64,000 bases of DNA from Gaertneriomyces semiglobifer (GCA_025558075.1 JAHLKF010000009.1:248001-312000), one strand, 5' to 3'. Shown: positions 1-12,539, numbered from the stretch's first letter. The notes: a model not told the origin generated them from the letters alone. Program-made: numbers and translations.

Positions 1-155
1 GCCGTGGCTTAGATGGTCACGTGGTGGCACAGCACATCATGTAAGCAAGCTCAGGTGAACTCCGCTTTGACAAGCGCGTTAAGCTAACTTTCCATAATGC
101 GGTCGGATCGCACTAATCTAGGCGGATTCCGTACTCGCTATCTCTCCGAAAGAGT

Positions 156-1972
156 ATGAGCATAATACCGCATCCACCGGAATGCCGGTCGCGATTAACG
201 GTTGGAGCGTATTCGTACGTAGGTTTCTGGCAGCGGGTATACGTACACCTATCTTCATGGCATCTAACAGTGGCATTCTTCAGGCGCAAGTACAGGGATT
301 TATACCGAGCGCATCAAGTGCAACGAGATGCCGTGTCATTAGCTGCTCAGCGAACGTTGCAAAAACTGGCGAATGAAACAAAAAGGCGGCAAAGGTACTT
401 GGGTAATGCGGTGTTGTCTATGTTTAAAGGAAAATTAATGTATTTCACAACCAGAGAAGCAGAAGAAAGGCTTCGCCGTGAAACGGAACGACAGGAGGCT
501 GAGCGTGAACGTATACTACGAGAAAGAAAGCAACGATTGCGAGCACATGAGGTACCACGGCCTCGAAGGGCACGAACTTCTCGACTTCGTGGGTCTTCAC
601 CGCTAGAACGGGCCAGGCCATCTGGAAGCGCACCTCCCTCAATTCAAGATTCATCGTACGACCATTTGGCGGCGGAAGACTACTCGTACTGGACTATTCC
701 GGACGATGTGTCATGGGAGCGTCCGATAAGCGCTCGTACTCGATGGACACAAGACGGTGTGTCCGCTACCGTGATCGTGTAGCCCATTCCTCAAGGCTGA
801 TGCGCATTGTAGGTAGAAGTCATCTAAGTTACATCATTCCATTCAATGGCCGATCCGTGCGCATAGTCAAAGGGCGCTCGGTGGAGCTCAGAGATGGCGA
901 AACGACGAGGTACGCTACAAAGCACATCAATTGCGCTTGACAAGCTCTAAATAAATTTGCAGTGATCCTCATCCACTAGAGCCCACAGGCAGCGCAACCA
1001 CCTCGCAGGAATCATTACCTCCTAAGAGCTCAATAGATGCGCTACCACCGGATATCCCATCTGCGAAGCAAGAAGAAAACGACGGTCACAGCAGTAAAGG
1101 ATTCGAGCGTCCAAAGCACGAGGCAGCAAACTCTCAAACAAGCACTCCATCAGTATTTCAACCCGGAAACCTGCCATTAACCGCACAGTCACCTAGGCAG
1201 CTCCCATCACCAAATCCCCGTCCCTTCTCCCGACTCACTCTACGTACACCCTCTGCACAACCTCGTCCAAATTCTGCCCGTCCTGTTAGTGCACGAACAA
1301 TAACATTTGCAGAAAAGGCTCAGGTTTGCGGTGGGAGTCTAGAAAGCTTGAGCAAGCTCGATGCATCACGGAGTCCGGTGTCGGCCATTGAACCTCCACA
1401 GCTGCCAAGTCCCTTTCAACCTCTCCCTGCAGTAGCAGTGAAAGCGCAATCCCATCCGCTACTCTCAAAGGAGGCACATATTTCAGAGTCAATCAAAACA
1501 ATGCTCCGACAAGATGCTCTCGCTTCACAAGTTTTGACACCTCATCCTCCTAATGCGGGCAGAGCACAATCAGCACTACCAAGGCCTGGAAGAACCTTGG
1601 TCGCCGCGGGCGGTAGTCTCATTCCCAGATGGAGAAGCGCGCCCGCTCTGAGTAGCCGAAATGTGACCACTTTTACACCTAGTATTGGTAAGTAGTCAGG
1701 GTGACAGCTGTCCCATTCGTGTGGTCTCATTGCCTTTCCGTTGTCCAGGGACTTCAGGCAGAATCTCCTTGTCAAACATCACGCAACCTCACCATCGCCT
1801 CAAACCTCACATCAACAAAACTGCAGCCACGAGGTCTGCCGGGTTTGCATCGAGCCTGGCCAGCCCACTTAATGCAACCTTTACAGCGTGCTCTTCGGAG
1901 GCGGAGCTTCGCCAGTCTATCGCGGACATTGACAAGGTTTTAGTAGAAAGATTGACAAAGCTGGGTTTATAG
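156..1972 (+). CDS. Uncharacterised coiled-coil protein, six exons, about 496 aa
   Basis: I do not recognise this gene. Six exons join in frame: 156-187, 284-394, 455-756, 813-909, 963-1687 and 1749-1972, giving 1491 nt. Every intron is 53-96 nt with GT..AG ends. The join at 394/455 fuses two charged stretches into one uninterrupted Glu/Arg-rich helix (about residues 12-75), which supports the splice. The middle (about 180-420) is Pro/Ser-rich and looks disordered. The C-terminus ends in a short helix with the residues IDKVLVERLTKLGL. No transmembrane segment or signal peptide is visible. The weakest boundary is the 757-812 intron, whose donor reads GTGTGT. The start is the first ATG upstream of the helix. 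It could be a cytoskeletal or basal-body coiled-coil protein, but that is a guess. Confidence 0.7.
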
Positions 1973-2272
1973 AGAGATTCTTGTAGAAGGAACGTTGTAA
2001 ATATGTCAAGTGCCCGAATGAAATGAGGCAGGGGCCTACGCTCTCGCGAACTGAGAGTTCGATTTTCCTCCGAGGCCGCCTGTGATAGCGATATTTGTAG
2101 AGCGATGTTTTCGAATCCGACCGGAGGGTAAACAATGGACATGGGGCATTATTAGCAGCATTCACGGTTGCGGAGACGTTACTAAAAATACCTCCCTCAA
2201 TTGGTTTACCATGATGAGTTCCTGACCTGGACGATTGTCAGGAAGCAGTATTTGAACTGGGTGAGCTGGAAC

Positions 2273-2314
2273 ATGCCAACGATTCTGTTCAGTGCCTACT
2301 TCAGAAATGCCTAA
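2273..2314 (+). promoter_or_regulatory. Possible upstream ORF overlapping the PNS1 start
   Basis: An ATG at 2273 opens a 13-codon frame that stops at 2314, overlapping the main ATG at 2307 in another frame. If transcribed it would repress the main start. A 44-nt GTGAGC..TTCAG segment (2261-2304) could instead be a 5' UTR intron that removes it. The rest of 1973-2306 shows no gene. Confidence 0.35.
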
Positions 2315-4797
2315 CCGTGGTACTGTATACCCCAGTGATCGTGACCGCTACCCAGATAGAGGAATAGTATACCCCGAGGATTACGCTCAACCGCAGTATT
2401 CTCAATATGGGAATTACCCGCGACAGCCTGAAGGATACGGTTATCCACCACCAAGGCCCAGCTACAATCCACGTCCGCAACAGTATCATGAGCAACCACC
2501 ACCACACAATCCGTATTACCCACCCCAGGACTATGATGATGGATTCCGCAGTGGTCGGCATTACGGGCGAGAGTCGCGAAGAGAAGCGTGGACACCTGAA
2601 GAGGCAAGGGGATCCGGAAGACTAAAGCCACGAGATATTACCAGAGAAGCTTTCACGCCTGATGAAGCAAAGGAATCCGAGAGACTCAAGGAGGAGAAGC
2701 GCAGGGGTAAGGGTAAGGAAAGGGCGGGTGACAGGCCCAAGACGCCCATGGACGATGACGGTGATTCTCCGCGAGAAGATATGAGGGATCGACGGTGCCA
2801 TGATATCTTTTGGTTACTCCTTTTCATTCTTGTACTCGCCGGAGTTGGTGCCGTGGGATACTTTGCATTTCGGTATGGTGATATCAATCGACTCATTTAT
2901 GGACGGGACTCTGAAGGGAATTTGTGTGGAAGCAACATCGGGGACGATTCGACCAGAGACTTGTCGACCAGACGCCAGCTCTATTACCTTGATCTAGGGG
3001 ATTCGGGTACCGCGAGGGTATGCATCAACAGCTGCCCTACTGTAACCGCGCAGGAGGATGTGATTGTCTGTTGGTATGATGTGAACCCTGTCACTCCTGC
3101 GGAAAAGGCTGCGGCCCTTGCCGACGGTACCTGTGTGACTACCATGGCCAGCAAGTCGGTCCTGAATAGATGCATACCCTCCATTCTCCTTTCCGATATT
3201 CGGGCTGCCTCCGACGCCGCGAACGCTAACCAAGAACTTTCTTCGCTCACAACTCCGCCTTCCTGGGGTGCGACGCTTTCACGAGATTTGAATGCGCGTA
3301 ACCTTGCTTCCATTGTCTTTCAGGATCTCGTCGAGAACTGGTGGGTCATCGTCATCTGCATGGGAGGATCATTCGTGCTTTCCTATGTGTGGCTTTTACT
3401 TCTGTCGTTGGCGGCGGGATTTATCATCTGGCTCACAATCACATTACTGCTGGCGTCCTCCTGGGGTTTGACGGCATACTGCATCTACAATTACGTCCGT
3501 ATAACCGTGCTGCACCAAGGCCTGTGGAAGACTGGCTGGGGTGGCCTCGACGCTGCATTTTACAATGAGAAATTACTTTTGGGGCTTGGAATCGGTGTTG
3601 GCGTCGTAGCCGCTATTCTGACGATCGTCATTTTGTGTTTGATTGGTCGAATTCGACTAGCGACTCAGGTTTTAAGGGAGGCAGGAAAGGCAGTCCGTGC
3701 CATGCCTAGTGTTCTTTTTTTCCCACTCATGAAGTACATCATTCTCCTGATTTGGATGGTGTTCTTCATCTTTGTCATGGCGCTGCTCTCCACCTCTGCC
3801 GATGCAATCAAGGACGGCTTCGAAGATGAGCTGAACGGACAACTGAACAAGATTGGAAAGTCTTACCAGGACTCGCGAACAGCTCTGTGGTTGCAACTCT
3901 ACTTCGTCTTTGGTTTCTTATGGACTTACAACTGGCTGTTGGCTATTGCGCAATGCTCCATCGCTGGCGCAATTGCAACATGGTATTGGACTCGAGATAA
4001 GAGTCAACTGCCCTCAGGGCAAATTTTCCGTGCTTGGGGAAGGACGATTCGCTATCATCTCGGATCACTTGCATTAGGGTCCTTGATCATTGCCATTGTT
4101 CAACTGATCCGTATCATCATTTTGGAGCTTCAGCGTCGATTACACCTCACCGGCTCTAAACCTGCACAGCTATGCCTATGCTGTGTCCAGTGTTGTTGTG
4201 GATTCATAGAGAGGATTTTGAGGATGCTGACCAAAAATGCCTATGTTGAGATTGCGGTGTACGGCTATAGCTTTTGCACTGCTTGTCGAATGGCAGCGCA
4301 ACTCATTCTGGCCAATGCTTTACGGTAAGCACATGATTGCCTTTCTCCTTTGGTCTTCTAAATGGAGTGACTGATCATCCCTGCTGCAATAGCCTCATCG
4401 TTCTCAATCGAGTGTCGAACTTCCTGGTTTTCCTCGGCAAGCTGGTGGTGGTGTGCGTCAGTACGTTGGGCGGTTTAGGGCTGTTGGTATACCTGGAAGG
4501 AAAGGACGAGATTTTTGCGAACTACGCCATTCCCATTGTGGTACGGTTCCAGATACAACCAGCGTTCGCTATAGGGTGATTGAGCTAATTCCTCTGCATT
4601 TATAGTTTATTCTCGTGTTCTCGTACATCACGGCGTCGTCCTTCTTATCTGCGTTCTCGATGACTATCACAACGATTTTCATGTCGTTTTGTGAGGATTC
4701 GCAGCGTAACGATGGAAGCAGACACCGGCCGTACTACATGAGCAAGGAGCTGCAGAAGTTTGTGGACAAGCATGAGCATGATAAACCGGCTGTGTAG
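2307..4797 (+). CDS. PNS1: Choline-transporter-like (CTL/Pns1 family) membrane protein
   Basis: Three exons (2307-4324, 4393-4540, 4606-4797) encode about 785 aa. The first 170 residues are Pro/Tyr/Arg-rich and cytosolic-looking. They are followed by a membrane anchor (about 172-190), an extracytoplasmic loop with several Cys, and then a run of hydrophobic segments to the end. The C-terminal exon carries the family signature FCEDSERNDGS-like (here FCEDSQRNDGS followed by PYYMSKELQKF), and exon 2 carries the conserved RVSNFLVFLGKL segment. These identify the choline transporter-like (PF04515) family, whose fungal member Pns1 sits in the plasma membrane with a debated substrate. GTG at 2292 extends the frame, but the first ATG is 2307. 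The gene converges on the small TUDOR gene at 4990. Confidence 0.93.
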
Positions 4798-4989
4798 TAG
4801 CGCTGCAGGTTGTTGATTTGCATGATACCTCTGTTACTTTTACCAAGTGTAGTACGGTGACATTCTTATACTATCCGTGCTGCTTAAAATTGAGTGCCTG
4901 CTCCACTCGCTTCCAACGACGTGCTTCTGGTTGCGCGCAAACACAGATTAACATCGTACTAGTCCTAGTCGCCCAATCCGAGGCGGCGA

Positions 4990-5312
4990 TCATTCGTCCT
5001 CAAGCTTGGTTAGCTCGCTTGCCTTCTTCACCACGGGGTTCTGTGGGATGATCGCACACGGAGGCGACGTTGAACCCATCAACTTACTGACCAAAACAAG
5101 GATGCATACCCGACGATTACCTTGCCCTTTTCTTCCCGTTCAACAAAGACTGCGGGATTCTCCTCATCTCCATTCCGAGTGATTGTTTTACCAGCGATGG
5201 TCTCTTCCATGTGCGATGGTGAGACTTTGGAGACAACGCCTTGCGGATGACCGCGGCCCCAGTTCCACTGAACATGGTCGCCTGGCTGGAGATCTGCTGG
5301 AGTGGTGGGCAT
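4990..5312 (-). CDS. Small hypervirulence-associated TUDOR-domain protein (DUF2945), 80 aa
   Basis: Two exons, 5312-5121 and 5040-4990, are separated by an 80-nt phase-0 intron. The protein opens with a GDHVQWNWGRGHPQG motif and contains NGDEENPAVFVER, the signature of PF11160 (DUF2945, a Tudor-like beta barrel common in bacteria and fungi). Reading straight through the donor gives an atypical tail. Splicing to the exon at 5040 restores the family ending NPVVKKASELTKLEDE, so the two-exon model is well supported. The molecular role is unknown; the family name comes from one fungal pathogen study and does not imply virulence here. It is cytosolic, with no signal peptide. Confidence 0.87.
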
Positions 5313-5641
5313 TTGGAGAGAAAGAGTGGGAGATGCCTCTGAGACTGTAATCTATTTGGTTTGATGCAGCAGCTGTTGGACTTATGTGTGGGTCCTAGTT
5401 GAGCTCATCACAGAGGATTTCCCAACTTGACGCTGTGATGGGCTTTAATAGCGAACATTATGTGATGTCACCCTAATCGACATTGATGTCCAAAGCACTA
5501 CTCAATCAACGATCTAGAATGTATCGGGCTTTCAGATCGCTTCCTGCAGACGCGAGGCATATATTTCGTAGATCAGTTAATGAAGGATATGCATTTGAGA
5601 GCCAGTAGCAGGCTATTCAAAGTGTGCAATCTGATGCGTTT

Positions 5642-7087
5642 CTAAGTCGCAAACCTGTCGGCGGCCCAATGCTCAATGTACTCGATTATCTTGCCTGCGT
5701 CATCTAGTTTGACAAAGGACACATAGTCTTGAATGTACTCATGTCCACTTGGTTTCAGAACACCTTCCAATCTCACACGCATGACTGCTTCAGATCCATC
5801 CGTTCCCTCAAGTGCGGCAAGTTGCTCCATCGCACCCTTCTCGAAGTAAAATGCACTTTTCCAGTCTCCAAAATAGGCCAAAATTTCGGAATGCCCTGTC
5901 ATGATAGAGGGGACGATGGACTTGAGATGCTGAGGAACATAAGGAAAGCGAACCACGGCATCCTTGGAAAACATTGGGAGGACATGATCCGCAAAGTTCA
6001 AATGGGAGTTGTGCGGAAGGAAAAAGTCGAACCAAGAGATCAAAGCACGTTCAGCGGCGCTTCTGGTGCCCGTCTTGAGTTCAGATAGTGTTTTAATGGC
6101 CGTTTCTGTCGGGAAGTGCTCTCGGACAAATTGGCGGAACGTCGTTCTGCGAGTGGACTGCTGCTCAATGTGAGGAACCTCATCATCGTCAGGAACGTCC
6201 GAACCCTCGCCCCAATATCCGAACTCATTAATCCAATCGTACATGCTCCCCAACATTGATCCCATTGGATGCTTTCTAGCCTCTTCCGCGGAGCACCCTA
6301 ACATCTGGGAGAGAAAAGCGCTGACGGACAGGTGATCGTAAACTGCGTCTTGCCCTGTTACTTGCGTAAACCTTGCCACAAGCTGAGGATACGTAAGCCG
6401 TTCACCGTACAGTCGAACTACCTTGCCGTCATACTCCGTAGGTTGTGATAGGATGTTCATAAATAGTGGTCCCATATCGGAAATGTCCACAAAGGGGAGC
6501 TGTACATCCGGTCGCACTGGTGCCACAAAGTGATATACTCCATCTACGATCTGTGGCGGCTGGTAGGTCGTGAAGTTCTGCATGAACATACCCGGATAAA
6601 CGAAAGTAGCGTTGAATCCCAGTCGGCGCCTCTCAGAGAGAATGTATTCTTGCACCTTCGCCTTTGAGGTTCCGTTCAACATCTTGTAGCGACCATTGCT
6701 GAGACGCTCCACGTCCGGAAACGAACTGAATATCAGATGCGCATCAGAGTTGGAAGCGCAGGTTTGCACAAAAGCGTCCACAATGTTCTTGCCGCACTGG
6801 TACTCGTAGGTTTCCCCAAGCGTCGGATTTGGGGTGGTCATTGCAAACACGATAGATGTGCCCGTCAAGGCATCGACCAAACTGCTTTGGTTCTCCACAT
6901 CGCCCTTGAACACTTCTGTGATTCGATCAGGAGCAGGATTGACAAAGCTGGACGGGTTGCGAACAACGGCTCGAAAGGTATATACTGCATTGGCATCGTT
7001 GGTTGCTTCGGCAGTCGCGATGTGGTCTACAATCGCCCGAGATTGTTTGGAATTGGCGCAGAGAATAGCGACGACCGGTTTTGGCAT
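5642..7087 (-). CDS. NmrA-like NAD(P)-binding protein fused to a SnoaL-like domain
   Basis: A single exon encodes 481 aa. Residues about 5-320 form an NmrA-type atypical short-chain dehydrogenase: a beta1 strand PVVAILCANS followed by a helix, a VFKGDVENQSSLVDAL segment and GTSIVFAMTTPN. The classical GxxGxxG is degraded to CANSKQS, as in regulators of the NmrA group that bind but do not turn over dinucleotide. Residues about 350-478 look like a SnoaL/NTF2-like alpha+beta barrel (WFDFFLPHNSHLN, then repeated strands ending in EYIEHWAADRF). The fusion suggests a redox-sensing or small-molecule enzyme. GTG at 7096 lies in frame, but ATG 7087 (MPKPVVAILC) starts directly at the fold. No neighbour suggests a pathway. 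Confidence 0.85.
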   Translation of the reverse strand: MPKPVVAILCANSKQSRAIVDHIATAEATNDANAVYTFRAVVRNPSSFVNPAPDRITEVFKGDVENQSSLVDALTGTSIVFAMTTPNPTLGETYEYQCGKNIVDAFVQTCASNSDAHLIFSSFPDVERLSNGRYKMLNGTSKAKVQEYILSERRRLGFNATFVYPGMFMQNFTTYQPPQIVDGVYHFVAPVRPDVQLPFVDISDMGPLFMNILSQPTEYDGKVVRLYGERLTYPQLVARFTQVTGQDAVYDHLSVSAFLSQMLGCSAEEARKHPMGSMLGSMYDWINEFGYWGEGSDVPDDDEVPHIEQQSTRRTTFRQFVREHFPTETAIKTLSELKTGTRSAAERALISWFDFFLPHNSHLNFADHVLPMFSKDAVVRFPYVPQHLKSIVPSIMTGHSEILAYFGDWKSAFYFEKGAMEQLAALEGTDGSEAVMRVRLEGVLKPSGHEYIQDYVSFVKLDDAGKIIEYIEHWAADRFAT

Positions 7088-8288
7088 AATGGACACACTG
7101 CAGAGCGCTGAAATTGAACGATGGATATGAGGAGCGACGAGGACGGATGATGCAGCATCTGCTCTTTATACTCCAGAAACTGACGGCGTTCGTGGGGTTG
7201 GGATGGAATACGGATTTCTAATCCAGCATAGTGGTGCTGCCTAATAGGCATTGTTGGCTGCTTCATGGTCATTGACACTTAGGACGGAGGTTACAGAACG
7301 AATGGAATCCAGGAGAAAAAGGGAATAGGCTCGAGTCACCATGCTTTCCCCTGTCGGCTTTGGATGCCGGCGCGATGGAATGAATACTGCCTTTGATATG
7401 ATGCTGTATCCCTTTTTTTTTCCGCACTAGCACGGTTAAAGAAGAGTAAATTGTAAGGAAGTTGGGAGGATCGGAAGCTGCCCTCATTGAGCTTCATCGA
7501 CCTTCTGCCCGCATTGAGCGTCAACATTGAGCTTGACCAGGGCCGTACTAAACATACAGTTCCCTCCTCACATTTGATTGGGACGGCCGCACTAACGAGC
7601 GGAAGCGCCAATCATTTCCTCACTCCAGAGCGTTTCCGGAGAGGATTGCTCAGATAGTAAGTTGCGCACTCCAACTGAGTCTGTTCATGATATTACCAAT
7701 CAATGAATGGTAACATGAGCAGACATAGACCATAGGCAGTAGATGTGGCCAGTTCACTTCTGATAAACCATAAGCGAGCTTGCTGGACGCTGAAGGTTGC
7801 CATCGTGGTGTAAACTGAGATGAGCAGACAGAGGATAGTACAAACTCAACAGTTCCTACACTAACAAGGCTCGAAATTGGGTTGGACAGGAAGAGTAGCG
7901 ACGCATCCCGATGCCTACGCAGAATCCGGATGTGCTTTCGTCCGTATGTTGATGTGTGCGGGTTCGGTGTCAATGTTTGCAGTTTCGCTGTTCGGACGCA
8001 CGGCCCAGATTTTTTTGTCCCAATTCCCGCCGTTTTTATTTAAAAAGCCAGTTGCTTTGACAGGCAAGCGGCAGGTTCATTATTTCATCTTTACAGCAGG
8101 CAGCAACAGCAGCAGGACGGGTTAGAGCTGTAGCTGACTGATTGTAATAGTCCTCAAGTCAGTATTGGGTTGGTTTACGTTTCTGAGAGCCTGCGCTAGT
8201 TTTGGTACGCTTCGCCCTTCACGATTGTGTCAAAAAGACACTCTGTATATGCGTTTGTGCTGACGGGTAATGCATCTTCTTGTAGGAT
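7088..8288. other. Intergenic, divergent promoter region
   Basis: About 1.2 kb between the NmrA-like gene and importin. Short open frames exist on both strands but none shows coding character or a family motif. A TTGTAG just before the importin ATG may be the acceptor of a 5' UTR intron. Confidence 0.5.
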
Positions 8289-11200
8289 ATGACCCAACCC
8301 AACATGGCTGCATTATCATCAGAAGTTCTCAATCAGCTCGTTCTAGTTTTGGCGAGTCTGTCTTCAACCGACAACGCCGTTAGATCAGGCGCTGAAGAGA
8401 ACCTTAACTCACTCTTAATTGGTCAAAGTGCTGTACTACTATGCTCTCTTGCAAATCTCACGAGAAATAGTGGCGATGAGCACTTACGACAGTTTGCCGC
8501 CATTTTGCTACGACGGCTTGCATTGAAGCAGGCTCATGATGCCCCCAAAGATCAGAATGTCACGTATTATATTTCGATCGGAAACGAAGCAAGGGTGTAT
8601 GTCCAGAATGAGTTGATGGAGAGTTTAAAAAATGAAGTTCGGCCTACCGTTAGGCGCAAAGTGGCGGACACTGTTGCGGAACTGGCAAAACACATGCTTC
8701 ACAAAGGAAGTGGGTATTCGTGTTTCTTGTGTGGCAAAACGTGACGGACAGAGCTCACCAAGCCCTTTCATTAGGTACTTGGGACGACCTCCTTCATATT
8801 ATCTTTGACTGCGCTCGTTCACCGACGCCCGAGCATCGTATCACTTCCTTCCAGATCATCGCGCAGGTCCCGGGTATTATTACCGATGCTGATCCTAACA
8901 TGATGAAACGATCATTCCTTACCGCTTTGCAGGATCAATCCTTGGAAGTTCGTGTTGAGGCGATGAGCGCCGCAGTGCAATACATGGCCGAGCTGGAACC
9001 CAAGCAACTCGCCCTTTTCAACGATTTCCTGCCCCAGATGCTGGCCATCCTCCCAGCTCTCAGTGATAATGAAGAACAGTTGGAGAAGTGTCTTGGCTAT
9101 CTTATCGAATTAGGCGACATACATCCGAAACTCTTCCGGCCGGTGATGCCAGACTTGATGCAATTTACGCTTCAAATCATGAAGAATGAGGAGCTAGAGG
9201 ATACAACCCGACAAACAGCACTAGAAGTAAACCTAACACTTGCAGAGGCTGCACCCGGCCTGTTTAGAAAAAATCCGCAAGGCATCGCAGTATTGATTCC
9301 TACGCTCATGGAGTGGATGACACACTTGGAAGATGATGAGAGTTGGTATACCACCGACTCTGTCGAGGACGATGACAATGACGCGGATGATATTGTCGGT
9401 GGAGAGGCATTAGATCGCCTTGCCCGTGCCTTGGGTGGAAAAGCTGTGCTTCCTATTGCGTTCGGAATGATTCCAACGATGCTCAGCGACGCACAAAATT
9501 GGGCAAAGCGTCATGGAGCATTGATGACCATCTCCGCTATTGCCGAAGGATGCGCCAAAATCATGGAAGCGGAGCTGCAACAGATCTTGGCATTGATCGT
9601 TCCCCATCTTCGCGATCCTCACCCCCGAGTCCGATGGGCTGCATGTAACGCTGTGGGACAGATGAGCACTGATTTCACGCCGACCATTCAAACCAAGCAC
9701 GCCGATATTTTCCTTACCAATCTCGTTCCAGTCATGGATGACGCGCAGTTCCCACGTGTCCAAGCGCATGCAGCGGCAGCGCTGGTCAACTTTTCCACAG
9801 AAGTTCCCAAGGAGAACATTGCGCCTTACTTGGATGGGATTTTCCAAAGATGCTTGGCGTTGCTGAATACGGGAAAAACATACGTTCAGGAACAGGCCTT
9901 GACCACTATCGCCACTTGCGCGGATGCAGCTGGTGACCGGTTCGTTCAATACTATCCAAGTATTATGCCTATCTTGGTCAACGTCCTGAAACAGGCTACT
10001 GCCAAAGAGTTTCGTCTGCTGAGAGGCAAAGCGGTTGAATGTGCAACCTTGATTGCCTTGGCTGTTGGCAAGGATGTGTTTGCTAAGGATGCACCAGAGT
10101 TCATCCAGATCCTGCAGCAAATGCAGGAAAGCGTAACCGATCCTGATGATCCCGTGGGGTCTTACCTTCTTGCTGCTTGGGCTCGTGTAGGCAAAGTACT
10201 TGGCCCAGATTTTGTCCCTTACTTGCCCATGGTGCTTCCGCCGCTCCTTCAGTCTGCTGCTCTCAAGCCGGACGTGAGCATGATCGATGAAGAAGATGAT
10301 GACGAAGTGGCGGAGAAATATGGCGAGGACTGGGAGTTGCTTTTGATTGATGGACAGAGGATTGGAATCAAGACCAGCGTGCTGGAGGAAAAGTGTACCG
10401 CGGTTGAGATGTTGATCTGCTACGCCAGAGAACTCGGTGCCGGTTTCGCGCCCTACGTTGAACAGGTTATGAACATCGCCGTGCCTTTAATCAAATTCTA
10501 CTTCCATGAGGGTGTGAGACATGCAGCAGCGGGACTCATTCCCTTGTTGTTCGAAGCGCTTGTCAAGGCGGCTGTTGGTGAGTGCATGCTACCTTTCATT
10601 AGGAGGAGGCGGCTTCCTTTTGCTTACTTTTCGGTGTACAGCTCGGACCCAGATCCTTCCCACGTACCATAACGTGTTCACGAAACTGGTGGAGTGCTCA
10701 TCAGATGAGGTCGACACCGCCTTCCTTGCGCAACTGTACACAACGATGCAAGAACTGCTGGACGTGATGGGTCCCGATTCTGTGCCAATTGAGTTGCGGA
10801 ATTTGTGGGCGGAAGCTGTGAACAGCCAGCTGCAGGCGTACTGGGACAGAGGAGTTGAAAGAGATGGTGAGTTTCAGTGAGTCAAGACGTATCTTTCTTT
10901 AAACTGCCGTGGGCAGACACTGTTGTTTTGTTGGGGTGATGACGAGGCTTAGAAAATCTGGAGATAGAGTCTTGATTGAGATACGCTTGAGTGTTCTCTC
11001 CTCTACCGATGACGGGTCCATTACACTTGACCTGAACCTCGACAGTTTGACTGTGGACGACCATTCAGACGCTTGCTACCTTGTGTGTTTACATTGGTTT
11101 GTGTACTCATTGACAATCTCATGTAGCGGCCCGGAAAGAAGCAGACTTTGACCCTGAGGATGAGGAGCTCTTGCAAAGTGCAGAGGAAGGGGATGATGCG

Positions 11201-12042
11201 TTTTTGGCGGAACTCTCAACTGCTTTCCACTCAATGGTGAAGAACCACCGTGAAGGCTTCGTACCACAATTTGAGAAGATGGCCCCAGTCATCTTCAAGT
11301 TTTTTGTAAGTTATAAAGCAAGTCGCTTTGTATTCACAATGAAGCTGGGATCACGCTCACATACTGCCGGTTTCAGGAGTCGACAACGCTTTCCTGCCGG
11401 CACTTTGCCCTTTGCGCCCTTGACGACATTATCGAATTCATTGGACCGGCTTCATTCCCCTACCATGGCCATTTCTGGGGCCACATCCATCGTTCGCTGA
11501 TTGACGCAAGCCCAGAGATCCGGCAAGCGGCCGGGTACGGCGTAGGTGTTGCGGCACAGTTTGGTGGACCTAGTTACGCTCCGCTTGTTGTTGAAGCCCT
11601 GCAAAACCTGTTTGCGATGATCAATGCGCCTGGTGCACGACTCGAAGGTGTGCTTGCAACCGAGAATGCTGTCAGTGCCGTCGGCAAGATTCTTCACTTT
11701 GTTTCGGCACCATATGACCATGATTCGGTTCTCGAAGCATGGATCAATGCGCTGCCCATTTTACAAGACTCGGACGAAGCACCACACACGTACTCGTATC
11801 TCTTGTCTCTTCTCGAGACACCGAATGCTGTGGTGCAACGAAATGTGGTGCAGGTTGCGGTTGTGTTGGCCAAGGCGCTTGCGAACTCGGAAGAGTTGTT
11901 TGAACACGAGGAGATGAAGCGCAAAGTGCTGGAAGGGCTGCAGAGGGTGATTGCTGGCGTTGGAGAGGAAGGAAAGGCAGGAGTTTGGAGAGGATTGAGC
12001 GAAGTGGAAAGACGGGTTTTGGGCGAGCGAGGATACATATAG
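8289..12042 (+). CDS. PSE1: Importin beta-3 / karyopherin Kap121 (IPO5 family)
   Basis: Five exons (8289-8709, 8775-10577, 10642-10866, 11127-11305, 11377-12042) encode about 1097 aa, matching the 1090-1115 aa of Kap121/Pse1 and IPO5. The protein is HEAT repeats throughout. Conserved blocks include DPHPRVRWAACNAVGQM, RVQAHAAAALVNF, ELRLLRGK-like EFRLLRGKAVECATLIALAVGK and an ACIDIC insert EEDDDE around residues 670-690. This receptor carries ribosomal proteins, histones and other cargo into the nucleus and is released by RanGTP. The first join uses a GTGGGT donor; it is the only donor that keeps frame. The 260-nt intron at 10867-11126 is long for this locus but contains nothing recognisable. 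Confidence 0.96.
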
Positions 12043-12288
12043 AAGAAACAGTCGTCATGACGATGGGTAATGGTTTACATAGTGGACGGAGGGCGGGCAA
12101 TGTGCATGTTGGTTGTCTGTTTTAGTGTGTTTTTTTTATTCTCATATGTTTCAATTTCTCTGCGTGACCTCAAGTTGTTCCAGCTTGCTTCTGTGCCTGT
12201 TTACAAAGGGTGCCTAGCCTTGCCGAACACTGTCCGGGAGTTTTTCCGGGGACATCCTGAGCGATGGCACTCCAGCCAGATGATTTTC

Positions 12289-12539
12289 TCACATAGGCCT
12301 GGATGCTCTGCAGGAGATCCGAGTCGGATGTTTTAGTCCAGAACTGTAGGGTTTATGGTGAATTTTGCGCCTCTAACGAGTCCGAGTAAGTAAATACACA
12401 TCTTGCGAGACTCGCTCGTACATGAATGATGTACCTTGCCATCCCGTCCACCACTGCCGTCTACTTTCTCATCCGGTTGTTGGCAAATCATCAAGTTATT
12501 GCCGCTTGGGTCTGCTTCGCACTTCATCTCGGCGTTCAT
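12289..12539 (-). CDS. Candidate small two-exon gene, 62 aa, unknown
   Basis: Exons 12539-12435 and 12372-12289 join in phase 0 across a 62-nt GTACAT..TTAG intron. The first exon begins MNAEMKCEADPSGNNLMICQ and looks protein-like; the second is basic. I do not recognise the family. The main support is its position downstream (on the minus strand) of a promoter-like cluster of palindromic sites at 12685-12795. It may be a longer gene or a non-coding transcript. Confidence 0.33.

Noticed and set aside
9410..10120. 236-codon minus-strand frame
   Set aside because: Lies wholly inside the conserved importin exon on the other strand; a shadow frame.
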